DNA of 64,000 nucleotides from Aureobasidium sp. EXF-3400 (taxonomy: Eukaryota; Ascomycota; Dothideomycetes; Dothideales; Saccotheciaceae): contig SWBL01000001.1 in the NCBI GenBank assembly GCA_024195585.1, positions 372,001-436,000 on the forward strand, given 5' to 3'. Shown here piece after piece: positions 51,745 to 62,369 of the stretch; the first letter of the stretch is position 1, and every line of letters begins with the position of its first letter. Both the position numbers and the translations under genes were made by a program. The notes beneath the pieces are model-generated. The model worked only from the letters and a program-made list of their open reading frames with translations, was not told the DNA's origin and made no database searches.

Positions 51745-51862
51745 AGCTATAGCAATGCGCAATTTCCTTCAGTAGGTGGTAAGCATCCACTGAGAGTCGT
51801 GATATCATCGGCTCTCTATGGACTTGTCTACCATGCCGAAAGAACTGTGCATTCTATCAGCT
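51745..51862. repeat. Foldback/MITE-like element, copy D
   Basis: Left arm AGCTATAGCAATGCGCAATT; right arm on the other strand AGCTGATAGAATGCACAGTT. The central palindrome CATCCACTGAGAGTCG / CGGCTCTCTATGGAC matches copy C in inverted orientation, with GATATC at the centre. Confidence 0.8.
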
Positions 51863-51908
51863 TCATTTGTTGGAGGAAGAGGACGGGAGATACATACCTA
51901 CTTCACTC

Positions 51909-52021
51909 CATAAAAAGGCATAGTAACTTGCAGATCTGAGATGCGCCCAAGGAGAGCCGAGACTGAGACCCATCTCCGTGGTCACATCCTGTTTCTCGAT
52001 AACATTGTGCCTTTTCGCAGT
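51909..52021. repeat. Foldback/MITE-like element, copy H
   Basis: Left arm CATAAAAAGGCATAGTAACT; right arm on the other strand CTGCGAAAAGGCACAATGTT. Inner arms CCAAGGAGA / TCTCCGTGG. Only about 46 bp from copy D. Confidence 0.7.
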
Positions 52022-52129
52022 AGCCCACTCAACTAACTCTGGCACTTGGGGAGACCGTCTTGTACCGCTGCGAAGAACAGCCACGAAGACAACGATTCTG
52101 CTCATCTCTACTCAGAGATGATTTCTGTT

Positions 52130-53381
52130 TTACTCTTCCCGTACAACTACCTCGTCAACCCACTTTCTCAAACACCTTTTCAACTCCTCTTCCACACCGC
52201 TCTCCCTCCAGAAATGACTTGCACCCTCGACTTTCCTCCGTTTAAAGCTTCCCTTGTTCTGTATTGCCAGTGTTTCCATTTTCTTACACCAAGCCTCCAG
52301 TTTCGTGGATGAGGTGAATATGTCTTTTGTGCCGAAGATGACTAAGGTAGGATTATGGAGGAGAGTCTGCGGTGTGTGATCATGATGGCGCCAGAAGGTT
52401 AAGCCTGGTGGTGAGAGGGAGAGGAAGTTTGATAAAGGTGGTAGTAGAGGCGAGATCAGAAGGTAGTGAGGAGAGACGTGTGGCAATGCTGGTATAGGCT
52501 CGACATCTTGTGATGTTTTTGATGAAGTTGATGTTGTTGAGGGTGATTGCTTGTGAGTGCGATGTATCACATTCTTAATTCGTGTTTGGATTTCGTGACC
52601 TCTGTGTGTAGGGTCGATATGGCGGTCTGCGGGAGATTGGTCATCGTTGCCTCCATATATGATGGAATGCTGAGAACTTGATTGACGTTTGTGTTGTCTC
52701 CTTGCCGGAGGTGAAACTGGTATTCTACCTCGAATCTCCGAGAGCGATGTATTTGTTTGCAAAGCCAGCTCCCTCGCACGTAGTAGAATCTCAGAGATCC
52801 ATTTCGATGGGTTACGGAAGATGGCAAGGATTTCTGGGGCGGGTGGAAGGTGTGTGACGATCAACGAACCATATGAATATCCACCTAGTATTAGCGTGAT
52901 GGGTTCGGAAGGTATGCTTTGCACATGGCCAACAGAAGATTCCGCATCATGGGTCACAATCTGTGATGTTTGGAGTTGGTTGATGTAGAAGATCAAATGT
53001 CCGGCAACCGAGATATAGTCATCGCGCTCTGCCTTTCCAGACCAGCTGGTACTGCCATGTGAGTCCGCGGCACCCCTGTCTGACACTTAGTATGAGACTA
53101 TGATGGTCTGTTCACAATAATAAGCATTACCGGAAATTGAAGCTTCCAACCACGAAATCCAGATCGAGCAATTGGTCCACTATCGTAGTGACGACAGCGT
53201 CATCCATAGAACCTCCCAGAGGTGCATACGGATGTGCGATCAGAGCAGCCTTTCGCGTTCGCAGTTGTGTTGATGGTCCATCTTGAAGTGAGACAGGGTG
53301 GTATATTCGGCAATCCAACAGAGTGCCGTCGGACACCGACGGTATGGTGAAACAGTAAACAGGCGTGTTCTCCATCATCAT
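52130..53381 (-). CDS. Alpha/beta hydrolase, CocE/dienelactone-hydrolase-like
   Basis: Exons 53131-53381 and 52130-53075, with a 55-nt intron at 53076-53130 (GTAATG...GACAG, phase 2). Protein of 398 aa from the first of three consecutive ATG codons. The splice restores the family motif NFRGAADSHGSTSWSGKAE. The nucleophile elbow is LILGGYSYGSL (Ser151). The acid is expected in VIFGTKDIFT, and the base His in EGASHFWRE near the C-terminus. A long Ser/Gln/His-rich insertion (about residues 185-265) interrupts the fold before the last core strands. There is no signal peptide or membrane segment. Substrate unknown; a cytosolic esterase or peptidase-like hydrolase. Confidence 0.8.
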
Positions 53382-53758
53382 GGAATTGTTGTCATGTCGG
53401 AAGCAACAGCAAATATTGCACATACGATTTTTGCATCGTGCGCTCGTGAAGTCAGGAGTGTACGAGATGCCGCGGACGGAAGCTGATGACCTCGGCCGTA
53501 TTCTGACAATGACTAGCTGGCAAATATCACGAACCAACGATCTCACCGCCAATCAGGTAATCGAGACTCCGACAGCAATAGTGATCAAATGGGTGAAGTG
53601 ATCAAAATATAGATGACTTTCACAAAGAGCTTTAGGAGGCAAAAAACCAAGCTTGAAGTTTGCGTTTGCGGTGACAACTGTGCAATAGTCATAATTTCAT
53701 GTCATGCGAGTCATAAAGCTATCTAGACTAAGAATCTAACAGAAGGGGTATCATCCAA
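53382..53758. other. Short intergenic region
   Basis: 5' flank of the hydrolase gene and 3' flank of the Atg28-like gene; no element was recognised. Confidence 0.45.
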
Positions 53759-55147
53759 CTACTCTGTATCCGTATCCTGATGTGAAATCAAAAGCTCTGG
53801 GTCAGGTCCATCATCTTCAGTATCTGTATCCGAAATACTCTGTGTGGGACGCTTTGCTGTAAAGGCTTTGTCCAAATCGCGAATCGCCTCACCATCATCA
53901 TTCTTGCTGCCTCTAGGAGTCTGAGCCTCTTCCAACTGACCAGAACTGCTGGCGGTACCTCTCGTCTCGTCAACAGCCGTATCACCATCTACAGAGGCAA
54001 GAGCAGCCTCGAGAATCTGTTTTCCTTTCAAAAATGCTTCAAGTTCTGCACCGATCGCCGCGACTAGGAGTTTCCAACTACGTTTTTCTGCAAGCTTGTG
54101 TTTACTTTCGAGCTCTGTGGTAGTCTGCTCAAGCATCGTGAGCAGTTCTTTGGTTTCTGCAGGAGAGTCGAATTGCGATTGCGGTTCTGTATTCATGCGC
54201 GACATGGCTTTTGAGAGCGTCCGTTCGAAAGTGGAGACCTGTTTCACAGTCTCTTTCCACACGACTGCTCCCTCTTCGAGCGCCTCTCGCTCAGTATCGC
54301 TGATGCGACGCCTTTCAAGTAGCGCATCTCGCTCTCGACCAAAAACACCCTTTGCAGACTTCAAAGTACGACTCTGGGATGGTGAACGCCAGAAACGGTC
54401 CATGTCGGCGACATTTACGATGGCAGTCCGGTGACTTGCAGAAGCATCATGAAGGAAGCTTTGAATCGAACCTTCGACCATAGCTAGGGCAGATGTATAG
54501 GACGCAAGGCTTGCATCAACAGTGTTCTCTATCTCTTGTGCTTCTGCTCTTAACCTGCGCTGATCTCCTTTTAAGCGAGCTAATTTGGCTTCGAGTTCGT
54601 TGATTTCTGTCTGCATATCGTCTGCTTGTTTGTGGAGTTCATGCGCGCGGTTCTGGTCGTCGCCGGATCTAATCTGCGATGCGCGTGACTGCAGGGCACT
54701 ACGCTTCTTGTGCCATGCATCGAGTTGATCGACGACAGATGCAAAGTGGTTGAGGCTGGGAGCCAGATATTGAGACTCCTGAGTTTTGAGTTGTGCCAAA
54801 CGTCGTATAGTAGCATACAAGCCAACCCTAGCATGTCGAAGATCAATCTTTTCTGATTTCGAGGAAGTTTGGGGCTTCGAATCTAAGGCGCTGACGGTAG
54901 GTGTACTTGATCCTGTCGAAAGACCATCGTCGTCGATAGCAGGAGTCGGGGAAGTATCAAGGCCGGAGAGCAGAGCATCAGCTTGGGCGTCAAGGAGGAC
55001 TTGCAAGTGTGCTTCAAGTTCGCGTTGTTTCCGTCGGAAGAGCAGGAGAGTGTCATCGGTTTGAACGGAGGGGCTAGCAGAAGACGCGGCATTTGTAGGG
55101 ACATAGATGCTGTTCACGATAGGTTGAGGTACGGCAGAAGCAGACAT
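53759..55147 (-). CDS. Atg28-like coiled-coil autophagy-related protein
   Basis: 462 aa from the ATG at 55147; the frame stays open to a TTG at 55204, but no in-frame ATG lies there. The N-terminal helix DDTLLLFRRKQRELEAHLQV then LLDAQADALLSGL, the block HARVGLYATIRRLAQLKTQE, and a long central coiled coil (MQTEINELEAKLARLKGDQR) form the order seen in filamentous-fungal Atg28 proteins. A segment with VSTFERTLSKAMSRM follows. The last 60 residues are acidic with DTD/DTE repeats. Atg28 was described as a coiled-coil factor in pexophagy and autophagy. The assignment rests on architecture and local similarity remembered from that family, so another coiled-coil protein cannot be excluded. Confidence 0.55.
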   Translation of the reverse strand: MSASAVPQPIVNSIYVPTNAASSASPSVQTDDTLLLFRRKQRELEAHLQVLLDAQADALLSGLDTSPTPAIDDDGLSTGSSTPTVSALDSKPQTSSKSEKIDLRHARVGLYATIRRLAQLKTQESQYLAPSLNHFASVVDQLDAWHKKRSALQSRASQIRSGDDQNRAHELHKQADDMQTEINELEAKLARLKGDQRRLRAEAQEIENTVDASLASYTSALAMVEGSIQSFLHDASASHRTAIVNVADMDRFWRSPSQSRTLKSAKGVFGRERDALLERRRISDTEREALEEGAVVWKETVKQVSTFERTLSKAMSRMNTEPQSQFDSPAETKELLTMLEQTTTELESKHKLAEKRSWKLLVAAIGAELEAFLKGKQILEAALASVDGDTAVDETRGTASSSGQLEEAQTPRGSKNDDGEAIRDLDKAFTAKRPTQSISDTDTEDDGPDPELLISHQDTDTE

Positions 55148-55904
55148 GGGAGAGGGAGTACGCCATCGAGGGTTCTTGGAACGGCGGCGGCTTTCAGGTG
55201 ACAAGGACGCGGGTGAATAACTGGGAAGCGCATGGGAGAGCCATGATGAACTATGATCAATTAGTCAAGCAGATCGGCAAAGGTGTGCTGTCAGGAGCAG
55301 TCCTACTTCTCCATGTCTGTGGTGTATGTGATAACAAGTCAAATCAAGAATCACATACAAGTAGAAGCAAGAAAGCTACTGAGGTTGTGTCATGGGTCGG
55401 GTTGAACGACTATCATGTGAACACATGGATGGAGTGCAAACAGAGCAAACTCGTGGGTCTAGCTCGTGAGCAACAGAGTGCTCTGACACACAACGAGGAT
55501 ATACCTTGCGAGGCTGCAGGACACTAGCACACAGTATTCAAGACAAGCTTGACTGAATGACACATGCCTGATCGGACGGGCAGCATTTGGCAGGAACAGT
55601 GAAAGAAGAAGAGTGAACAAAGAAAGAGCAGCCCGCTGTTGGTCGGTGACGGGTGCGGGAAGAGCCGCTTTGGAGCATCGCCATTGCGCTGTCTGGAGCA
55701 TCCGCCAGCGTCAGCGACACGACAATCTTCACCACCGAGTTCGACCTTCCTTCTTACAACAACCTCCCATCGCCTCGACCTAAACATCTCATAACAGCCC
55801 AACTGGACAACTGTCACTTCTTTGATTTCTACTCGACAGACGATTGAACACCCACACCTTCTCTAGCGTCGCGGCGTCGCTCTCTCCACGCAGCATACCT
55901 CACA
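55148..55904. other. Intergenic region upstream of SPT5 and the Atg28-like gene
   Basis: Divergent promoter region of 757 bp with pyrimidine-rich patches close to the SPT5 start; no repeat or RNA gene was seen. Confidence 0.5.
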
Positions 55905-58900
55905 ATGTCCTTCCTTAACCAAGACTTTGGCGATGCCTCTGATGAAGAGGACGATTTCAACCCCGCCCCTGCTGTTGCCTCTGACGACGAGGGCGACGAC
56001 AACCAGGACAACGACCAGGCACAGAATGACAACGACGACGATGACCAAAATGTCCAATCCAATGCTCGCCGTTCATCTGCGCAAAGCGACGACCAAGAAG
56101 ACGACGCACCTCCTGCCAGGAGTCGTGTAAACAACGAGGATGATGATGAGGACGACGAGGATGATGAAGAGGATGAGGACGAGGACGATGAAGACGAAGA
56201 CATAGTGCGCCCCCTTACACTCCACTAAATTTCTATCGCTGACTTGTGCATGTAGGGTCATCCCCGTAAACGTCGCCGCAAGGGTCCCCGCAACCAGTTC
56301 CTCGATGTCGAAGCCGAAGTTGACGACGAAGACGAGGAGGAACCTGATGAGGATGATGAAATTGCTGGCGAGGAGATGCACCCCGACGACTTGCTCGAGC
56401 TTCCTGCAGGTGCCGAACGCGATGACCGCAAGCACCGCGAACTCGACAGACAGCGCGACCTGGCTGCTAGTATGGATGCCGAAAAACAAGCTCAGGCCCT
56501 GAAGGAGCGTTACGGAAGAAATAGAGCAGCAAATGTCGACTCGGCCGTCGTTCCCCAGCGCTTGCTGCTTCCCAGTGTTGACGATCCACACATTTGGCGC
56601 CTCAAGTGCAAGCCTGGCAAGGAGCGAGAAGTCATCTTTGCCATCATGAAGCGTATCGAAGATCGCGCAGGCACAAGAGAGCCGTTGCAGCTTATCTCAG
56701 CATTTGAAAGAGGCGGTGTCATGTCTGGAAACCTCTACTGCGAAGCCAGAGTCGTCGAGGATGTCACAACTGCTCTTGAGGGCCTTCAAAATGTCTACAT
56801 GGGCACCAAGCCCATGATGGTTCCCATCACCGAGATGCCCGATCTTCTCCGCACTCGCAAGAGCAAATCTCTCGAACCTGGCATGTACGTTCGTGTCAAG
56901 CGCGGCAAGTATGCCGGTGATCTGGCTCAGATTGACGAGGTTGAGTCGAACGGCACAGAAGTCACCCTGCGCCTTATTCCCCGTCTGGACTACGGCCTGA
57001 ACGAAGATGTCAACGCTGCTACCGACGCTAAGCGCAAGCGCTTTGGATTTGGCTCAAATACTGGTCCTCGTCCTCCTCAGCGTCTCTTCAGTGAGAACGA
57101 GGCAAGAAAGCGTCATGGCCGTTACCTGACAAAGGGTACTGGTTTCACTGCTAACACCTGGACTTATATGAACGACACATATGTTGATGGTTTCCTCATC
57201 AAAGATTACAAGGCCAATCACCTCCAGTCCGAGGAAGTCAACCCTACCTTAGAAGAGGTTACCAAGTTTGCCGCTGATGCCGAGGATGGAACCGAAAACT
57301 TGGATCTATCTGCCCTCGCCGCTACTATCAAAAGCAACGCCTCTGGAGCCTTCCTCCCAGGTGATCACGTCGAGATCTGGCAAGGCGAACAACGTGGTGT
57401 TGTCGGAAAAGCCGTGTCAGTGCATTCTGATATCGTGCGCATCCTTGTCTCTACTGGCGAGCTTGCCGGTCAAATCATCGAGTCTCCTGTCAAGGGCCTT
57501 CGCAAGCTCTTTAGAGAGGGTGATCATGTCAAAGTCATCGGTGGCAGCAAATATTTCGATGAGGTCGGTATGGTCGTCAAGATTGTTGAAGATCGCGTCA
57601 CAATCTTGACTGACTCGAACCAAATCGAAATCACCGTCTTTAGCAAAGACTTGCGTGTCGCTACAGACTCTGGTGGTCAGGTTGGTGTCGGCAAGTACGA
57701 CCTACACGAACTTGTCCAGCTTGACGCATCCACAGTGGCTTGCGTGATCAAGGTTGATCGCGAGTCGCTCCGTGTCCTTGACCAAACTGGCACAGTAAGA
57801 TCTCTCCTTCCGTCGAACATCTCCAACAAGCTTGAGCGCCGCAAGAACGCTGTTGCCACTGATCGTGAGGGCTCCGAAATTCACCTTGACGACACTGTCA
57901 AGGAGGAAGGTGGTGATGGCAGACAGGGCCGAGTTCTCCATATCCATCGCAACTTCCTCTTCGCCCACAACCGTGAACAAACTAGCGATGCTGGTGTCTT
58001 TGTTGTCCGCACGAACAACGTCAAGACCGTCGCAGCAAAGGGTGGCAGAGTTGCCTCTGCTCAGGCTGGCCTCATGAAGATGAACCCAGCACTGCAGCAT
58101 CCAGGCGCTCAACAGGCTGGTGCTCAAGCCATGCCGCCACCACGTCAAATGGGTCGTGACAGACTTATCGGCAAGACCTGCACTATCCGTAGAGGCCCTC
58201 ATAAGGGTCTTTTGGGCATTGTCAAGGAGAGTACAGACACTCATGCTCGTGTAGAGGTTCATGGTAGCAAGAAGATCATCTCCATCAGCAAAGAGTTCCT
58301 GACTGTCAGAGACCCTGTCACAGGCGCAGTAATTCAGCAATCGGCGGGCCAACGTCCCGGAGCCCCGCCAATGGGCGGTTCTGGCAACAGACCTCCGGCA
58401 TGGGGAGGCGCGACACCCGGCAGATTTGGAGCTACGCCTAGAAATGACGGCGGAAGGACTCCCGCTTGGAAACCAGCAAGCGGCGGAAAGACCCCCGCAT
58501 GGGCCGGTGCTGGTGCTGGTGGAAGAACTGCGTATGGCGGTAGCAGCGGAGTCAGCAGTGCCCCGGCATGGCAGAGAGGAGGCAACGGCGGCCAAACGAG
58601 TTACGGGGGCCAGACGAGCTACGGAGGACAAACGAGTTATGGCGGACAGACAAGCTATGGCGGAAGTACCGCATACGGAGGAGTAAGTCATCGTTTTCAT
58701 ACCAAACTTACAGAAAGCAATGCTGACAATAATCAGGGCACATGGAACCCAAACACTCGCACACCCTTCCATGGCGGCGGCACAGCCTACGAATCCGGAT
58801 CAAAGACTCCTGCTTACGGAATGGAACTCGAGGCTCCGACACCGAACTTCAACAGCGCGCCAACTCCCGGCATGGACCATCAATACCGCACACCAGGAGT

Positions 58901-58991
58901 TTCCGCGCCTACGCCCGGCAATTTTCCCGAAACACCAGGAGCTTGGAGTGCCGAGACTCCTGCTGGCGACGGCGGCCCTGGATACGATTGA
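55905..58991 (+). CDS. SPT5: Transcription elongation factor SPT5
   Basis: Exons 55905-56204, 56256-58682 and 58737-58991; introns are 51 and 54 nt. Protein of 993 aa. The N-terminus is extremely acidic (Asp/Glu runs in residues 10-140). The NGN domain lies at about residues 211-305 (DPHIWRLKCKPGKEREVIFA, SAFERGGVMSGNLYCEA). Several KOW motifs follow: EPGMYVRVKRGKYAGDLAQI, LPGDHVEIWQGEQRGVVGKA, REGDHVKVIGGSKYFDEVGM and GKTCTIRRGPHKGLLGIVKE. The C-terminal region has TPAW repeats (GRTPAWKPASGGKTPAWAG), the type of site phosphorylated by CDK9/Bur1-like kinases, and four tandem SYGGQT units. With Spt4 it forms DSIF, which binds RNA polymerase II and controls pausing and processivity. Confidence 0.97.
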
Positions 58992-59966
58992 GCTTGTTCA
59001 AAGGTCACGACCGTGGAGAGGCGAAGAAAGTTTTGCATTTGATGGGCGTTGTTTTCCGCTTCTGGGAGGTTGCAAGGCCGTATGTTGACTTTGATGGCAA
59101 CGGACTTTCATTCACAAAAACAGCTTCTGATGTGTATTTCGAAACGTAGAAATGAGATTGCTGCTCTTCCTAAACAATCCACAAACAGTTTCCTCACATT
59201 GTAAAATTGTTTCAGAATCACTGCAGGTTGATTATGGCTATGTAGTGTAACAAAGGTTGAACCTTACACGTTCAGATGAATGGCTCACTGGGTACCTGCA
59301 TCGATGAAACAGCGCTGCTGTTCATGCGATCGTGAGTCCTGTTTTGATGCACGGCACTAGAATTTTATCACTTCACGCCCTTGTTCATGGCCTTGTGGTT
59401 TTCTGCGATCAACGACTGCGTCTTGAGAATCGACAAAATAATGTGCAAAGCATGCAGAAAGTGCAAATCAGCCGAGAATCACACTGCAAAGCCCCCGCTC
59501 ATGGCGCATTTCAGCATCCCCTGACACAATCTCCCTCCGGTGCCAGCGAAGCGACCTGCCTGAAAGGGCTTTCTACTATAGCCCGCTCCTCACTGATATC
59601 AACATCACATGATCTGATTCATATGCAGTGATGGCTCGGTCTGGTCGGTGACGGGCATGAAGCATTTCTTGCTCTTCCCGTTCGTGTGTGTTGGTGGCGT
59701 CGAGTATTCAGATGCCAACAGAGAGCGAAACCCAACGACAGCGCATCCCACCTGACCACACCTTTAGAGCCAGCTCTTCCTTTTTTTCTGCGGTTCGAAA
59801 TTGCAGTCGTCATGTGCTGCAAGCTGCCCAGCAAGTGATATTTGGTTTGTCGTGTGCTGGTTCGGTCTTTCCTTAGTTTTCGTTCCTGCTCTCAAATAAA
59901 ACTTCTGGGTACAATGCTCTCAAGAGCGAACTGATCGACTGCTGAATTTGATCCCTCTGACACCGA
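58992..59966. other. Intergenic region
   Basis: About 1 kb downstream of SPT5 and upstream of the next gene. No coding, RNA or repeat feature was recognised. Confidence 0.5.
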
Positions 59967-61644
59967 ATGGCAACGAGTTACGCGATGACTGGCTACCGAG
60001 GGGCACTCGACCTCTCAAACGAGCTACTTCACGATATCCTCGACCTCATAGCAGCCGATCCCGAGAGACTTGTGAGTGTCGACAAGCGAGCGTATCTATC
60101 TCAAGAAAGCTTCAGACCGGACCCTCTACCTTCTCAAGACCAAGTCGTCAACATTGGCAAGTTTAGACTACTATGTCGACGATTTGCTGCTCTAGGTGCT
60201 TCTCATCAATTTGCACGTGTCACGACCAGGTTCTCGTCGAAGGGACTTGCCAGACTTGAAGCTATTGCCGATCAGCCGCATCTTGCGAAACATGTCAAGA
60301 AGTTCAGCTACAAGGTGTCTTATTTTTGCACCCAAGGTATACAAAAACCACAGTATCAACCAGAGATTCTTAGGACGGTTTTACTGATATTTGCTTCTCA
60401 AAGGTCGAGAAAGTATACAAACGCTGGACACACAGATACAACAAACTATTGGCAAAACCAACATCGAACGATTCCGCTGCAAAATCTACGAACAGCAGAA
60501 GATCTTAAACTCCAAACGAGACGTCGAAGTCTTACGAAAAGCTATGAAAGCATTTATCGCACTCCAACACGTCCAAATCCTACGAGTCCAAGACCAAGAA
60601 GACGAAAAACTACTCACCTACATCCGCTACCATCAAAACATCACTCAAGCCGTCGAGTTGAAATGGGCACCCGCCTGTGCCCACAGTGCCAAAACAATAG
60701 GAACTGCATTGCTGGAATCTCGATCACCATGTTCACGCTTTTCCTCTCCAATGCTAAGTCCCCAAAGCGCGTTGGTGCTTGCAGAAAATCCCACTGGATC
60801 GTTTTCAACACTAGCAGAACGACTTACTTGTTTGGAACTGCACTTTGACGATGGATACTTCGACGACAATACTGATTTGGAAACTCGCATGTCTGAGCTT
60901 TCTCAATTGTTTAAGACTGTGTTTTTGGCTGCTGTGAATATGGAAGCTATCCATGTGGGGTTTCCCTCCCATCGACCTATTGGATTACCTCTGGAGACGA
61001 TTTTCCACAATGTGACGTGGAATAAACTCGTTGCGTTTGGGATACAAGGCTGGCGACTTCACGATCATGAGATTATTGCCTTTGCTGCTCGACATAAAGA
61101 CCGACTGCGAGGACTAAGGTTCAGAGATGTAATGCTCAGAGAAGGCAGTATGTGGAAGTCTATCCTCAGTTTCTTGCATACGGAGATGAGAAGGTTGGAT
61201 TGGGTGAGTCTAAGGAGGATAGACTATGCTGCTCACTTTGATACGGTGTGGGAGAATGCGGGTATTGAGTTACCTGATGATCCGCCTGGGGGATTGAGTT
61301 CGGATGATGAAGACTCTGATTCTGAAAACGATGGTTACTGGGATGAAGCAGAACAAGATGATGAGGCAAATCACTCCACCACGGCATCGGATTGGGATAG
61401 TCTGAACAATTCCGACTCTGAAGACGAAGATGCAGAAGAGCGCGGCAGAGCAGCGCACGAGATGGACTTTCCACCATTGCTTTCGCCGGTCACGCCGAAC
61501 TCGGGGCCTTGGTGTAATTGCAACAGAAGGGCTTTTCCTGTCAGTGTTGATGACTTGGGAGATGATGGGATAAGTGTGGATACCAAGCAGTGGAAAATGT
61601 GGGAGAAGTGGGTGTTGGGGAGATGTCCTGAACATGGTGTCTAA
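59967..61644 (+). CDS. F-box-like protein with acidic C-terminal region
   Basis: Exons 59967-60336 and 60404-61644. The 67-nt intron at 60337-60403 (donor GTATAC, acceptor CAAAG, phase 1) is needed because a stop lies in frame upstream of exon 2. Protein of 536 aa. The F-box-like start is ALDLSNELLHDILDLIA at residues 13-29, followed by KFRLLCRRFAALGASHQFAR and HVKKFSYKVSYFCTQGRESI. This order is typical of large filamentous-fungal F-box families. The middle has leucine-rich helices (LAERLTCLELHFDDGYFDD, LRGLRFRDVMLREGSMWKSI). The C-terminus is highly acidic (SDDEDSDSEND) and ends with a Cys cluster (WCNCNRRA, RCPEHGV) that might bind metal. The function beyond a likely SCF link is unknown. 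Confidence 0.7.
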
Positions 61645-62369
61645 CCGTTGAAGAAAAGGGTGGTTGCTTGAAGCGCCGGCTGAGATCGAGAGGTACTGGT
61701 ATATCTTTCTTACTCCACAGAAATCGTGAGGGTTGGTTTGGATCTGTAGAAATGTACTGAGCTCTCCTCTTCTTTAGTTGTGTCAGAAGCAGACAGGAAA
61801 CCACATCCCTCCAAGTGAAGCCAGCAGTACCATTCTCCTTCACTTCCCCCCTCCACCTTATAATCCACCAAAACCCCTCACCTCTCAGCAAATCGGTAAG
61901 TTGGTCTACTTGGTAACCACACCTATTTGCGATAAAACTCCCGAAGAGTTTCCTGCAGCAGGTCGTCGGTTCGATCCTCATAAGAAGCAGATTCTTTTCA
62001 CTCTATATCTGCAAAGGTAGAATACTTTGTAGGATGGAGGGGGTTTTCCCTAGCAAGCTAAGAGGCTGCTTGGTTTTTTGCTTTAGAGTTTGGCTTGAGG
62101 TACTCTTTCTTCCTAGGTTTGCTTTGTCAATGAGATTTTGGATTGTTTGATGTAGCGTTGGTGGATGTATTGATTAGCAAGGGGTGGAGTTATGAAAGCA
62201 GCTGCAGATAGGCCTGAACACAGAGTCGATCGGCTACGCGCTTCCACCAAATACTTAGATTTTTTTTTCTCAGTCTCCAGTAGATGGTTTGTAAAGACCC
62301 AAGGAAATCAATGTTGTTGTGAAAAGACAATCTCATTCAGATGGGACCAGGGATCTCCAGATCATCTAT
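61645..62369. other. Intergenic region between convergent genes
   Basis: No supported gene. A stretch near 61900-61990 contains a GGTTCGATC box and a short hairpin reminiscent of a tRNA, but no acceptor stem can be formed. A run of nine T lies at about 62261. Confidence 0.45.

Larger units (their letters stand above)
51312..52129. other. Intergenic region with minisatellite and two foldback elements
   Basis: Holds the promoter of the short F-box gene, the 13-bp tandem repeat (51374-51590) and foldback copies D (51745-51862) and H (51909-52021). The right end is the 3' flank of the alpha/beta hydrolase gene. Confidence 0.6.

Noticed and set aside
51383..51808. Long - strand frames with FIHDLHPRPSSTT repeats
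   Set aside because: They are translations of the 13-bp minisatellite, which reads as a 13-residue repeat in every frame.
61900..61990. Possible tRNA around the GGTTCGATC box
   Set aside because: A variable-arm-like hairpin (CCTGCAGCAGG) precedes the box, but T-stem and acceptor stem do not pair.
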